NCBI GenBank assembly: GCA_964528825.1
Contig: CAZGVB010000005.1
Coordinates: 12,356 to 76,355 of the forward strand
From: RGIG5612 sp964528825
GTDB taxonomy: Bacteria; Bacillota; Clostridia; Lachnospirales; Lachnospiraceae
Length of the DNA stretch: 64,000 nt
Direction: 5' to 3'
Shown piece after piece: positions 8,090 to 17,251 of the stretch. The position numbers were made by a program, and so were the translations under genes. Every line of letters begins with the position of its first letter. Positions within the stretch are counted from its first letter, which is position 1. The notes under the pieces are model-generated. The model had not been told where the DNA came from, made no database searches, and saw only the letters and a program-made list of their open reading frames with translations.

Positions 8090-9886
8090 CTAAGCATCTT
8101 TATGAGCATCAGAATCACCTTGAATCCTTATTTCCTCTATTACAGCCTGCAAGCTTTTGTTTCCTCTGAATTCATTTACAGAAGGTCTATATAGGATAGT
8201 AAACAGCTGTTCATCTTTACTCGTATTTAAATAATCATATACCTGTACGGCAGACAGACCGTCCTCATCCGAGCATCCGAAATAGATGCCTTCTATTGAC
8301 CCGCCCACAGCATCAAACATTCTCATCTTGAGTACATTCAGATCCTTGCCGATCAAGCGAGCATTTGAGAATCTGACATCTTTCAGTGCAAATATCGGTC
8401 TGTCATTTTCCATGCCGAACGGTTCAAGCATTTCAATTTCTTCGATCAATTGAAAGCTTACATATTCAAACGGCAGCTGCATATCTATCCATACTTTTTT
8501 TTCAAAGGATAACTGACTTACCCGATCATCGGCATTTAATGCATCCGCAAGTTCATCGGCCGAGCATATGCATGTGAAACCTGCAGCAGCAGCATGACCT
8601 CCCAAATGCGAAAACATCTCACCATGCTGCCTCAGTGCTTCAATAAGATCATATTCGGGAACAGATCTTCCCGAACCCTTCAGTCCACCCTCGCCATTTG
8701 TAAGAACAAGCGACGGTCTGTTATATTTTTCCTTCAGTCGGCCTGCGATGATACCCGCAACACTTTCATGAGCATACGGAAGATATATGACTATCACCTG
8801 CGGCAGATTGCCGTTTCTTTGCTTTTTTTCTTCTATAATGTCTGATGCCGCTTGAGCCTGTTCACTTGTCAGCCTTTTTCTTTCTTCATTTAATTCCGAA
8901 AGCTGCGCAGCAATATATGCCGCTTCATCCTTTGCCTCGGTATCAAAAAGATCAAATGCTTTCTTTGCATTATCGAGCCTGCCGGCCGCATTAATGCATG
9001 GGCCTATAACAAAGCCTATATTAAAGCTGTTGATATTGTCACATGAAAGTCCTCTTTTAAATGCCAGCTCACTCAATCCTATGTTGGGATCTGATGCAAT
9101 TATCTTCAGAGCCTCTTTGACTATTATCCTATTTTCACCGGTCAACGGAACAATGTCCGTGACAGTTGCGATACCGGCAAATTGCAGAAGATTATTTAAT
9201 ATTCTGAGGGCACCGCCCACATCATTATTTTCCGGCCATACAAAATGTTCTTCCGATAAGACATACTTAAGCAGAGCCTGATCGAATTTATATGCTACAG
9301 ACGCACCGCATAGATCCCTGTAAGGATATGATGAACCTTGAAGCTTAGCGCAAATAACAGCATCTGCATGCGGAATGATACTCCCGGGCTCATGATGATC
9401 TGTTATTATGACCTTTATTCCATATTCTGTCGCGGCATTTACTGCCTCAATAGCCGAAATACCGTTATCGCATGTGATGATAAGTGCGACATTATCCCTC
9501 TTGGCCTCACATACCATATTCACATTCATCCCATACCCGTCGGATATACGATCCGGTATCCTGACATCTACATCTGCGCCGATATATTGTAAAAATTTTT
9601 TTAGGATTATACTTGCGCATACTCCGTCTGCATCATAATCACCAATTATGCGGATCTTTTTTTGTGCCCTCACGGCATCTGCTGTCATTTCTACCGCCTT
9701 CTTCATATCATCAAAAAGAAACGGATCATGCAATGATGATCTGTCTGCATAGAGAAATGACCGTATGTCTTCGTAAGTCCGGATATTTCTGTTTATGAGC
9801 AGTCTTGCAGTCACGGCTGAAATACCAAATTCTTTCGATATGGCCGCAAAATCTCCTTTTTTACAATAAATATACCATTTGTTCAT
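8090..9886 (-). CDS. recJ: single-strand-specific 5'-3' exonuclease RecJ
   Basis: RecJ degrades single-stranded DNA 5' to 3' in recombination and mismatch repair, using metal ions held by DHH-family motifs. The 598-residue product shows IIGDYDADGVCAS near residue 100, ITCDNGISA, ITDHHEPG near 165, and the DHHA1-type motif SHLGGHAAAAGFT near 430, followed by the RecJ OB-fold region. The ORF begins at an ATG (MNKWYIYCKKG). It lies downstream of secDF on the same strand, separated by a strong hairpin. Length and motif order match the short Firmicute RecJ form. No anomalies seen. Confidence 0.94.
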   Translation of the reverse strand: MNKWYIYCKKGDFAAISKEFGISAVTARLLINRNIRTYEDIRSFLYADRSSLHDPFLFDDMKKAVEMTADAVRAQKKIRIIGDYDADGVCASIILKKFLQYIGADVDVRIPDRISDGYGMNVNMVCEAKRDNVALIITCDNGISAIEAVNAATEYGIKVIITDHHEPGSIIPHADAVICAKLQGSSYPYRDLCGASVAYKFDQALLKYVLSEEHFVWPENNDVGGALRILNNLLQFAGIATVTDIVPLTGENRIIVKEALKIIASDPNIGLSELAFKRGLSCDNINSFNIGFVIGPCINAAGRLDNAKKAFDLFDTEAKDEAAYIAAQLSELNEERKRLTSEQAQAASDIIEEKKQRNGNLPQVIVIYLPYAHESVAGIIAGRLKEKYNRPSLVLTNGEGGLKGSGRSVPEYDLIEALRQHGEMFSHLGGHAAAAGFTCICSADELADALNADDRVSQLSFEKKVWIDMQLPFEYVSFQLIEEIEMLEPFGMENDRPIFALKDVRFSNARLIGKDLNVLKMRMFDAVGGSIEGIYFGCSDEDGLSAVQVYDYLNTSKDEQLFTILYRPSVNEFRGNKSLQAVIEEIRIQGDSDAHKDA

Positions 9887-9912
9887 TTTTATTTAAAAGC
9901 AATACACGTTAT

Positions 9913-9946
9913 CAAAGTCACAGAAATATTTATTTCTGTGACTTTG
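9913..9946 (-). terminator. perfect 15-bp hairpin between secDF and recJ
   Basis: Arms 9913-9927 and 9932-9946 are perfectly complementary around a 4-nt loop. Minus-strand transcription leaves secDF and meets this hairpin before recJ. The following sequence is AT-rich but has no clean U-run, so it may be a terminator or a message-stabilising hairpin. Confidence 0.55.
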
Positions 9947-9981
9947 TAAAGGATTAAATGCTTTCTTTTAAGATTGCTCTT

Positions 9982-12345
9982 TTATTGTTTTCTATGTTTT
10001 TTCTTATGATTCGGATTTGCCTTTATCTTTGACGGTGCTGCATTTTCAGCTTCGCTGCTGCCTGCCTCAATCTCCATCGCATCGTCAGATCCCATTTTTT
10101 CGTTATCCGCCGTCTTGGTTATACTCTTTGCAGCTATTGCGGCAGCCTTCGCATCATAGCGATCTTCCTTTTTGGTCATCATATATACAAGGCTTCCGGA
10201 AATAAGAACCGATGAAAATGCGCCCGCTACTATACCTACTCCCAATGGCATCGCAAAAGCTCTCATGGATTCAACTCCGAATATATACAGGAACAGAACC
10301 ATAACAAATGTTGTTGCCGATGTATATATGCTTCTGGTCATGCTCTGATATATGCTCGTGTTTATGGCAAGCTTAAGGTCGTAACCAAGCTCGGGATCAG
10401 CAAGATTTTCCCTTATCCTATCGAAAATGACAATAGTAGCATTGATCGAGTATCCGACGATCGTAAGTATGCAGGCAATAAATGTATTTCCGGCCGAGAT
10501 CCTGAATAAAGCATAAAATGCTATAACTATCGAAACATCATGAAGCAATGCTATAACAGAGGAAATCGCAAATTTGAATTTTCTGAATCTGATCCATATA
10601 TATATCAGCATACAAACTGCGGCAATGGCAAGTGAGATAAAAGCATCTCTTTGAAGCTCATTGCTTATAACGCCGGCTATGCTGGTAATCTCAAATCCGC
10701 TTTCTACAGCAGCATAATCATTGATCAAAAGTTCCTTAAGGTCAGTTATCTGTTCCTGTTCAAGCGTAGGAGTCTTTATTACGAACTGATTGGTTCCGTT
10801 AATTTTCTGACCCTCAACATCACTCGTCCCCAAAAGACTCTGGATAGCCGGGCGGATATCGTCATTAAATTCGTCTATAGAATAATCTTTTTCAAATTCA
10901 ACCTGTGTGGATACACCACCGACAAACTCAATGCTGAGATTCAGGGCTTGCTTTCCTGAAGCGGCATTGACTATCAATGCGATCACACCTGATAAGATAC
11001 ATGCAATAGCTATAACAAACCATATAAGTCTTTTTCCGACAAAGTCGAAGATCTTCTTTTTGCCGTTTTTAACTCTGGCATAGAAAGTGCCGGCCTTAAG
11101 TCCCATGGCATAAAATGCCGTAACAATGATCCTCGATACAACAAGTGATGTAAATACACTTAAGACAATACCTATAGCAAGTGTAAGACCGAATCCCTGA
11201 ATCGTACCTGAGCCAAAGATCAAAAGAACGATAGCAACTATAAGAGTTGTGATATTTCCGTCAAGAATAGATGCTGTCGACTTCTTAAAGCCGTTCCTGA
11301 TAGCCGATTCTACAGAAATACCTTCTTCCAATTCTTCTTTTATACGTGTATTGATAATAACATTTCCGTCGACAGCCATACCTATCGAAAGTATGATACC
11401 TGCAATACCAGAAATAGTAAGTGTTATATCGAATGCGTTCATAAGAAGTAAGATGGCACCCGAATAGAATATCATTGCGATCGATGCCGCAACACCTGAT
11501 ATCTTATATGTCAGAATAAGGAATATGATGATAACCAATATTCCTATCATTCCAGCAAGAAGAGATGTCGAAACAGCATTTTCACCAAGCTTTGCGGATA
11601 CAACCTTGGATGTCATCTCTTTAAGTTCAAGACTCAGGGAACCGATACGAATGGTCGATGCAAGTGTTGATGCAGCGTCATAGCTTCCCATACCGGAGAT
11701 CTCACATTCACCGCCTGTGATAGCGCTCTTTACTGTCGGGCTGCTTACTATCGCGCCATCATAAAGAATATATATCACATTGCCGATATTCTCGCTTGTT
11801 GCTGTTGCAAAAGCCTCAGTTCCTTCCTCATCCAATGTAAGCTGAACTATATAATCAAGCTGTCCTGTGGTCTGGTCGCTCGTACTGCCTGCCTTAGCCT
11901 CTTTGACACTTGATCCCGTGAGAACAAGTCCGTCTTCAGTAGCATAATATCCCGTCTCTCCGGTCTCTTCATCGGTCACCGCCTCGTATTCTGTGGCAAA
12001 TTGCAATGAACCCGGACGGCCGAGCTCCTCTATTACCGTCTCTGTATCATATACGCCGGGTATCTCAACAGTGATCCTGTTAGTTCCCTCTTGGTATACA
12101 GATGCATCCGTGCTGTATTCTGCTACCCTAAGCTGCAGCTTATATATGGTATCATCAAGCTGTTCCTGAGTAAATTCCTCATCCTCAACCTGATATGTTA
12201 CGCTGACACCGCCTCTGAGATCCAGTCCCAGTGTGATATTCGATGCCTTTCCGCGTCCGCCTATACCAAAAATTGTGATAAATACAGTAGCAAGTGTTAC
12301 AACAATTGTAATAATAAAAGCCACCGTTCCAGTTGATCGTTTCAT
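9982..12345 (-). CDS. secDF: fused protein translocase subunit SecDF
   Basis: SecDF is the proton-driven accessory of the SecYEG translocon. SecD and SecF, separate in many bacteria, are joined in one chain of about 787 residues. The SecD half has the LGLDLRGGVSVTY motif, a large outer P1 domain (to about residue 235) and six helices with GMAVDGNVIINTRIKEEL. The SecF half begins near 440 (IEFVGGVSTQVEF) and has VGYSINATIVIFDRIREN. The tail is lysine-rich. I place the start at the second ATG (12345), because a GAGGA site lies 6 nt before it and directly abuts the first ATG at 12351. pheT is upstream by about 50 bp. Confidence 0.95.
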   Translation of the reverse strand: MKRSTGTVAFIITIVVTLATVFITIFGIGGRGKASNITLGLDLRGGVSVTYQVEDEEFTQEQLDDTIYKLQLRVAEYSTDASVYQEGTNRITVEIPGVYDTETVIEELGRPGSLQFATEYEAVTDEETGETGYYATEDGLVLTGSSVKEAKAGSTSDQTTGQLDYIVQLTLDEEGTEAFATATSENIGNVIYILYDGAIVSSPTVKSAITGGECEISGMGSYDAASTLASTIRIGSLSLELKEMTSKVVSAKLGENAVSTSLLAGMIGILVIIIFLILTYKISGVAASIAMIFYSGAILLLMNAFDITLTISGIAGIILSIGMAVDGNVIINTRIKEELEEGISVESAIRNGFKKSTASILDGNITTLIVAIVLLIFGSGTIQGFGLTLAIGIVLSVFTSLVVSRIIVTAFYAMGLKAGTFYARVKNGKKKIFDFVGKRLIWFVIAIACILSGVIALIVNAASGKQALNLSIEFVGGVSTQVEFEKDYSIDEFNDDIRPAIQSLLGTSDVEGQKINGTNQFVIKTPTLEQEQITDLKELLINDYAAVESGFEITSIAGVISNELQRDAFISLAIAAVCMLIYIWIRFRKFKFAISSVIALLHDVSIVIAFYALFRISAGNTFIACILTIVGYSINATIVIFDRIRENLADPELGYDLKLAINTSIYQSMTRSIYTSATTFVMVLFLYIFGVESMRAFAMPLGVGIVAGAFSSVLISGSLVYMMTKKEDRYDAKAAAIAAKSITKTADNEKMGSDDAMEIEAGSSEAENAAPSKIKANPNHKKKHRKQ

Positions 12346-12395
12346 TAACATTCCTCGCTTTATCTTTATATATACACGTCCTTCAAAGCAGTGTA

Positions 12396-14813
12396 TCAGC
12401 TTCTTAATTCAATGCCTTTTGCTTTGAGGTTATCTATCATTTTTCTCATTAATGGATTTACCTCGTCATCATTTAACGTATGATCGGGAGATCTGAAGAT
12501 AAGTGAGTAAGCCAAAGATTTATAGCCCTCTTCAATATTACCTCCTTCATATATGTCAAAAATTTCTAACTTTTCAAGCATTTTCCCGGCAGATTTTTTA
12601 ATGATCTCTTCGACATCACCGGATGTGACCTCTTTTTTCACAAGAAGGCTTATATCTCTTTCAACTGCGGGATATTTTGCAATAGGAATAAATGTAACAT
12701 CTCCGCCTGCGATATCATAGAGAGCGCTTATATCTACGCTTGCAAAGTAAACTCTTCCTCCCATACCGTAATTGTCTGCAACAAGAGGATGGACCTCACC
12801 GATACAAGCTATATATTTTCCGTTATGGAAAACAGATGCCTGCCTTCCGGGATGAAGATATGAGATATTCCCTTCAGCCTTATATTCTCTTTTACCTTTT
12901 ATATTTAATTTGTTGAAAAGTTCTTCCAAGCATCCTTTAAGAGTATAAAAATCACCGTTACCGTATGATCCTATAGCAAGAGTCATTCTCTCATCAGGAA
13001 GCTCAACGAGCGGAAGGCTCTTCGGCAAATAAACATTACCAAGCTCGAACAACGCCACATTTTTATTCTTTTTATTATAATTTGACGAAAGAGACGTCAT
13101 CATTCCGTTAAAGAGTGAGACTCTCATTATGCTGAAGTCCTCGCCTAAAGGATTGCTTATGGTAATATACGAGCGCATCTTGTCATCGGCAGGAACGAGC
13201 ATCTTATCAAAAACCTTCGGGCTTTCGAATGAGTATGTCATTGATTCTGAATAGCCGCATGATATCATGACCTCTCTTGCCTTGTTTTGAATAATATGCT
13301 CGCGAGAAAGCCTTCCGGGCTCACCGCCTTGCTTCGGAAGTGTTGCCGGAATATTATTATATCCGTAAAATCTTGCAACCTCCTCGGCGATATCCGCACA
13401 ACGCAAAAGATCCTGCCTGAATGTAGGAATAGTGAGCATATTGCTTGCTTCGTCATATTCAATCTCGAGAGGCCCAAAATATTCGAGCTGTTTTTCTCTT
13501 GGGATATCTGTACCCAGAAGTTTGTTTATCCTTTCCGGCTCAAACAATATCTTCTTAGGCAAAACCTTTTCGGGATATATATCTATACTGCCGCCGACAA
13601 TCTCACCTGCTCCAAGCTCTTCTATAAGCTGGCAGGCTCTATTTATCGCATTTATCGCATTTTCCGGATCGAGTCCCTTTTCATATTTGCTCGAGGCGTC
13701 AGTCCTCATGCCGAGCCTTTTTGCCGAAAGCCTGTTGTTCGTACCATCAAAGCATGCACTTTCAAAAACGATAGTACTTACATCATCCGTGATCATGGAA
13801 TCTTGACCTCCCATGATACCGGCTATGCCGATTGCTTCCTCACTGTCACAGATCATGAGGATATCTTTATCGAGTATCCTCTCCTGTCCGTCAAGGGTAA
13901 CAAATCTGTCCCCGTCTGCTGCATTGCGGACAATAATTTTATGTCCTTTGATCTTGTCATAATTAAACGCATGCATCGGCTGACCGAATTCTTCCATTAC
14001 ATAATTAGTTATATCAACGACATTATTGATCGGTCGTATCCCGTTACTTGCAAGTCTTTGACGGAGCCATCTCGGTGACGGTGCTATATGTACATTCTTC
14101 ACTACCTTTGCAATGTAGCGCTTGCAAAGATCCTTATTTTCTACCTCAACGCTGAGATAATCTGATATATCACCGGTCTCATTTTTGACCTGCGGTACCA
14201 CATTTTTAAAAGGCAATCCGAATGTTGCAGCTGCTTCCCTTGCTATTCCGAGCACGCTGTAGCAATCTACTCTGTTTGATGTGATCTCAAATTCATAATT
14301 TGCATCATGCAGACCCAAATATTCAACAGCATCATCTCCTACCTGTGCATCATCAGGTAAAATATAAATTCCGTCTTCGCTTGCATCAGGATACATCTGC
14401 ACGTTTGATCCTAGCTCGTCGATCGAGCATAGCATTCCGTCTGATTCGACACCTCTGAGTTTTCCCTTCTTTATCCGAACACCTTTTTCGGAGGAAGGAC
14501 CGCTATGACTTGCGGCAACCATACCGCCTGCAAGCACGCAAACAACCTTTGCACCTTCAAAAACATTTGGTGCACCCGTTACTATCTGATGTACCGTATC
14601 ACCCGTATTTACCCTGCAGATCACAAGCTTATCGGCATTTGGATGCTTTTCTATTTTTTCAATCTGACCTATGACAATATTTTCAAGATATTCATCGAAT
14701 GCCTTGTAATTTTCTACCTTTGTTCCGGAAAGTGTCATGGCATCCCTGAACTCGGAGTATGTGCTGTCAAGATCCGGCACATATGCTTTTACCCATGAAT
14801 ATGAAGCGTTCAT
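12396..14813 (-). CDS. pheT: phenylalanyl-tRNA synthetase beta subunit
   Basis: The beta chain of the (alpha-beta)2 enzyme that charges tRNA-Phe. The 805-residue length is typical. An N-terminal tRNA-binding EMAP/OB domain (IGQIEKIEKHPNADKLVICRV, from about 47), B3/B4 editing domains (ITSNRVDCYSVLGIAREAA; NNVVDITNYVMEEFGQPMHAF), the B5 domain and a C-terminal ferredoxin-fold anticodon domain (KYPAVERDISLLV) are all visible in order. It follows pheS after 18 bp. Nothing is missing or unusual. The plus-strand open frames opposite this gene are shadows. Confidence 0.96.
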   Translation of the reverse strand: MNASYSWVKAYVPDLDSTYSEFRDAMTLSGTKVENYKAFDEYLENIVIGQIEKIEKHPNADKLVICRVNTGDTVHQIVTGAPNVFEGAKVVCVLAGGMVAASHSGPSSEKGVRIKKGKLRGVESDGMLCSIDELGSNVQMYPDASEDGIYILPDDAQVGDDAVEYLGLHDANYEFEITSNRVDCYSVLGIAREAAATFGLPFKNVVPQVKNETGDISDYLSVEVENKDLCKRYIAKVVKNVHIAPSPRWLRQRLASNGIRPINNVVDITNYVMEEFGQPMHAFNYDKIKGHKIIVRNAADGDRFVTLDGQERILDKDILMICDSEEAIGIAGIMGGQDSMITDDVSTIVFESACFDGTNNRLSAKRLGMRTDASSKYEKGLDPENAINAINRACQLIEELGAGEIVGGSIDIYPEKVLPKKILFEPERINKLLGTDIPREKQLEYFGPLEIEYDEASNMLTIPTFRQDLLRCADIAEEVARFYGYNNIPATLPKQGGEPGRLSREHIIQNKAREVMISCGYSESMTYSFESPKVFDKMLVPADDKMRSYITISNPLGEDFSIMRVSLFNGMMTSLSSNYNKKNKNVALFELGNVYLPKSLPLVELPDERMTLAIGSYGNGDFYTLKGCLEELFNKLNIKGKREYKAEGNISYLHPGRQASVFHNGKYIACIGEVHPLVADNYGMGGRVYFASVDISALYDIAGGDVTFIPIAKYPAVERDISLLVKKEVTSGDVEEIIKKSAGKMLEKLEIFDIYEGGNIEEGYKSLAYSLIFRSPDHTLNDDEVNPLMRKMIDNLKAKGIELRS

Positions 14814-14831
14814 ACTTCTGTTTTCTCCTCT

Positions 14832-15851
14832 CTAGAACTGATTTAAGAACCTTATGTCGTTATCATAAAGCAATCTCATGTCATCTATTTCGTATTTAAG
14901 CAATGTAAGCCTCTCAAGACCCACACCAAATGCAAATCCGGAATAAATATTCGTATCAATACCGGCCATTTCAAGAACATGCGGATGAACCTCTCCGCAG
15001 CCAAGAATCTCTATCCAACCCTCGCCCTTGCAAAATCTGCAGCCGCAGCCGCCGCACTTGAAGCAGCTTACATCCACCTCAGCTGAAGGCTCCGTAAAAG
15101 GAAAATGATGCGGGCGAAACTTGGTCTTGATATCTTCGCCAAAGAAACGCCTGCAGAATTCATTAAGTGTACCTTTAAGGTCGGCAAATGTAATGTCCTT
15201 ATCTATTACAAGGCCTTCTATCTGATGAAAGCACGGTGAATGAGTAGCATCAACATTATCCGAGCGGAATACTCTGCCCGGAGCTATCATTCTGATCGGC
15301 AATTTTCCTTTTTCCATCTCATGGATCTGGCATGACGATGTCTGAGTCCTCAAAAGTATATTGCTGTTTATATAGAATGTATCCTGTTCATCCTTTGCCG
15401 GATGGTTTGCCGGAATATTGAGAGCTTCAAAATTATAATGATCGTATTCAACCTCGGGGCCTGAGACTACTTCATATCCCATTCCGATAAATATATCCTC
15501 CACCTGTCTCAGAACCTGGCTGTTTGGATGTTCGTATCCGATATGAGATATCTTTCCCGGAAGAGTGACATCTATAGTCTCCGCAGAAAGCCTCATCTTA
15601 AGTGCAGCCTCCTCTAAAAGCTTTTTAGCACAATTAAGTGAGTTCTCTACCTCTTTTTGAGTATCATTAACAAGCTGTCCGAAGGCCGGTCTCTCCTCAG
15701 GAGCGATATCCTTCATGGATTTTAGAAGCCCTGTCAATTGTCCTTTTTTTCCGAGCAATGAGATACGCAGGCTGTTCAATTCTTCAAGAGACTCGGCATC
15801 TTTTATCTTAGCAAGTGCCTCATCCCTGATCTGTGAAAGCTTTTCTTTCAT
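14832..15851 (-). CDS. pheS: phenylalanyl-tRNA synthetase alpha subunit
   Basis: The catalytic alpha chain of phenylalanyl-tRNA synthetase, 339 residues. An N-terminal coiled coil of about 85 residues precedes the class II catalytic core. Motif 2 appears as GRVFRSDNVDATHSPCFHQIEG (about 192-213), and motif 3 as GFAFGVGLERLTLLKY near the C-terminus. The insertion CFKCGGCGCRFCKGEGW near 262 gives four closely spaced cysteines, a zinc-ribbon-like feature found in many Firmicute PheS proteins. It heads the pheST pair. Its leader is short, and I found no T-box; a 6S RNA gene lies about 70 bp upstream instead. Confidence 0.96.
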   Translation of the reverse strand: MKEKLSQIRDEALAKIKDAESLEELNSLRISLLGKKGQLTGLLKSMKDIAPEERPAFGQLVNDTQKEVENSLNCAKKLLEEAALKMRLSAETIDVTLPGKISHIGYEHPNSQVLRQVEDIFIGMGYEVVSGPEVEYDHYNFEALNIPANHPAKDEQDTFYINSNILLRTQTSSCQIHEMEKGKLPIRMIAPGRVFRSDNVDATHSPCFHQIEGLVIDKDITFADLKGTLNEFCRRFFGEDIKTKFRPHHFPFTEPSAEVDVSCFKCGGCGCRFCKGEGWIEILGCGEVHPHVLEMAGIDTNIYSGFAFGVGLERLTLLKYEIDDMRLLYDNDIRFLNQF

Positions 15852-15920
15852 AATTCTTACCTCTTATTCGAAAGTCTCATATCATTTAAAATTTAAGACA
15901 TGTATATTTAATGCCCAAAT

Positions 15921-16096
15921 AAAAGGCCTAAAGGTGATTCCTGAATTTTGACTCCTAGCAAAATGCTAGGTGGGTTTCCGCAATCCGGATTCAGAGGTCC
16001 AGGTTCCCGTAGGCGAGGCATATCATCCACCGAAAAATGTAGGATTTCCATTTAAAGTGATGTAGGTTCAAAATATCAGAAATTGCCCCTTAGGCA
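15921..16096 (-). ncRNA. ssrS: 6S RNA (SsrS-like)
   Basis: The minus-strand transcript of about 176 nt folds as a long rod. The 5' segment starting GCCUAAGGGGCAAUUUCUG pairs with the 3' segment CAGGAAUCACCUUUAGGC, and a run UUUUAUUU follows. Internal segments match what I recall of clostridial 6S RNAs (GAACCUACAU, AUAUGCCUCGCCUACGGGAACC, GCGGAAACCCACCUAGC). 6S RNA mimics an open promoter and sequesters housekeeping RNA polymerase. It has its own -10 box and lies between the yfbR-like gene and pheS. The call rests on recalled consensus plus the closed rod shape; a covariance-model search was not possible. Confidence 0.8.
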
Positions 16097-16099
16097 TTC

Positions 16100-16105
16100 A
16101 TTATA
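16100..16105 (-). promoter_or_regulatory. -10 element of the 6S RNA gene
   Basis: A perfect TATAAT on the minus strand ends about 5 nt before the predicted 5' end of the 6S RNA. The -35 region is weak: TTACGC at 16-nt spacing or TTGCTT at 20-nt spacing. Confidence 0.6.
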
Positions 16106-16141
16106 TTATCATAGGGAATATGCGTAAGCAAGACATTTTGA

Positions 16142-16735
16142 TCATCCGCTTATCTGTTCATCAAGCGTAAGACGATATCCGGGCAAAAAGATTTTTATAA
16201 AATATTCTATCTCAGGCATACCCATATCCTTTATATAATTCCATGTTGACTCCTTGGCCAAACGAAAATCATTATTCCCCGATTCCTCTTCTTCGATACA
16301 CTTGATGAGTGCGGATATCTTGTCTGCCGCTTTTACATATTTTTTTAATATCTCATCACCTTCTCCGTCAAAGAGCATGATATCAGAATATTTTTCCTTC
16401 ATTTCACATGGAAGTGTATTTATCATGCTGTTTATAGCGGAGTTCTCAACATTATCATATGCTTGTTTTATCTGCGGATCAAAATATTTTACCGGAGTCG
16501 GCAGATCACCTGTGATGATCTCCGACGCATCATGAAAGGCTGCCAGAATGACTGCCCTTCCGGCATCAAGATCGGCGCCGTAATATTCGTTTGCTATCTC
16601 CACAAGTGCGTGAGTGATAAATATCACGTCAAGAGTATGATCAGAGAGCGATTCATTGCGGCTGTTGCGCATCAATCCCCACCTGTTTACATATTTCATT
16701 CTTGACAATATGGCAAAAAAATTGCTTTCTTTCAT
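16142..16735 (-). CDS. HD-domain 5'-deoxynucleotidase, YfbR-like
   Basis: A metal-dependent HD-domain phosphohydrolase resembling YfbR, which removes phosphate from deoxynucleoside 5'-monophosphates. The protein from the chosen start has 197 residues. HD residues are seen in SLSDHTLDVIF (His near 34), AAFHDASEIITGDLPTPVKY (His-Asp near 68) and AADKISALIKCIEEEE (Asp near 135). The open frame extends 23 codons further up, but the ATG at 16735 overlaps the upstream gene's stop as ATGA, the usual sign of translational coupling, so I start there. The substrate is inferred from family resemblance. Confidence 0.88.
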   Translation of the reverse strand: MKESNFFAILSRMKYVNRWGLMRNSRNESLSDHTLDVIFITHALVEIANEYYGADLDAGRAVILAAFHDASEIITGDLPTPVKYFDPQIKQAYDNVENSAINSMINTLPCEMKEKYSDIMLFDGEGDEILKKYVKAADKISALIKCIEEEESGNNDFRLAKESTWNYIKDMGMPEIEYFIKIFLPGYRLTLDEQISG

Positions 16736-17238
16736 GCCGCGATCACCCTCACTATCCATGGAATAAAATAAGTGATTATACTCATTATAGCTGCGGCAAG
16801 ACATATCCCAAGACCGATAGCTACAGACGACCTTTTAACGGGGATACCGAGCAAGCTCGCGAGCAATGCGCCCGTCCATCCTCCGGTACCCGGAAGAGGT
16901 ATACCTACAAACAAAAGTAAGCCCCAAAAGCCGTACTTATCTATCTGTCCTCGTTTCTTAAGTGTCTTTCTCTCAAGCCAACATACCATTTTCCCGGCCG
17001 TCTTAAATCTTTTAAGCCATTCAAATATCTTCTTTATGAATAGAAGTATAAACGGTATAGGTATGATATTTCCTATGATACATATGATCAATGCTCTTAC
17101 ATAAGGAACACCGAGAAGCGTTGCAGCTATCATGCCCCCTCGCAGCTCGAGTATAGGAAACATCGATATGATAAATATCACAATATTATGGTCTAGATTT
17201 CCAAATAATTGAACTATGGAATTTACTAAATCATTCAT
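16732..17238 (-). CDS. small multidrug export family membrane protein
   Basis: A 168-residue integral membrane protein with the features of the family Pfam names small multi-drug export protein (PF06695). Characteristic are ISMFPILELRGGMIAA near residue 24, the basic loop with KKIFEWLKRF, and GVPLPGTGGWTGALLAS-like sequence near 113. About four hydrophobic helices are present. The family name comes from a single activity report and the physiological substrate is generally unknown. It lies 13 bp behind thrC and overlaps the YfbR-like gene by 4 nt, so the three probably share a transcript. Confidence 0.8.
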   Translation of the reverse strand: MNDLVNSIVQLFGNLDHNIVIFIISMFPILELRGGMIAATLLGVPYVRALIICIIGNIIPIPFILLFIKKIFEWLKRFKTAGKMVCWLERKTLKKRGQIDKYGFWGLLLFVGIPLPGTGGWTGALLASLLGIPVKRSSVAIGLGICLAAAIMSIITYFIPWIVRVIAA

Positions 17239-17251
17239 AAATCATATTTCC

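Noticed and set aside
13287..14078. 263-codon plus-strand open frame opposite pheT
   Set aside because: It lies wholly inside the well-supported pheT gene, has no recognisable domain and shows the composition of an antisense shadow.
15852..15920. Possible T-box leader before pheS
   Set aside because: The leader is too short and lacks the T-box core GGGTGGNACCGCG; the structured RNA upstream fits 6S RNA instead.
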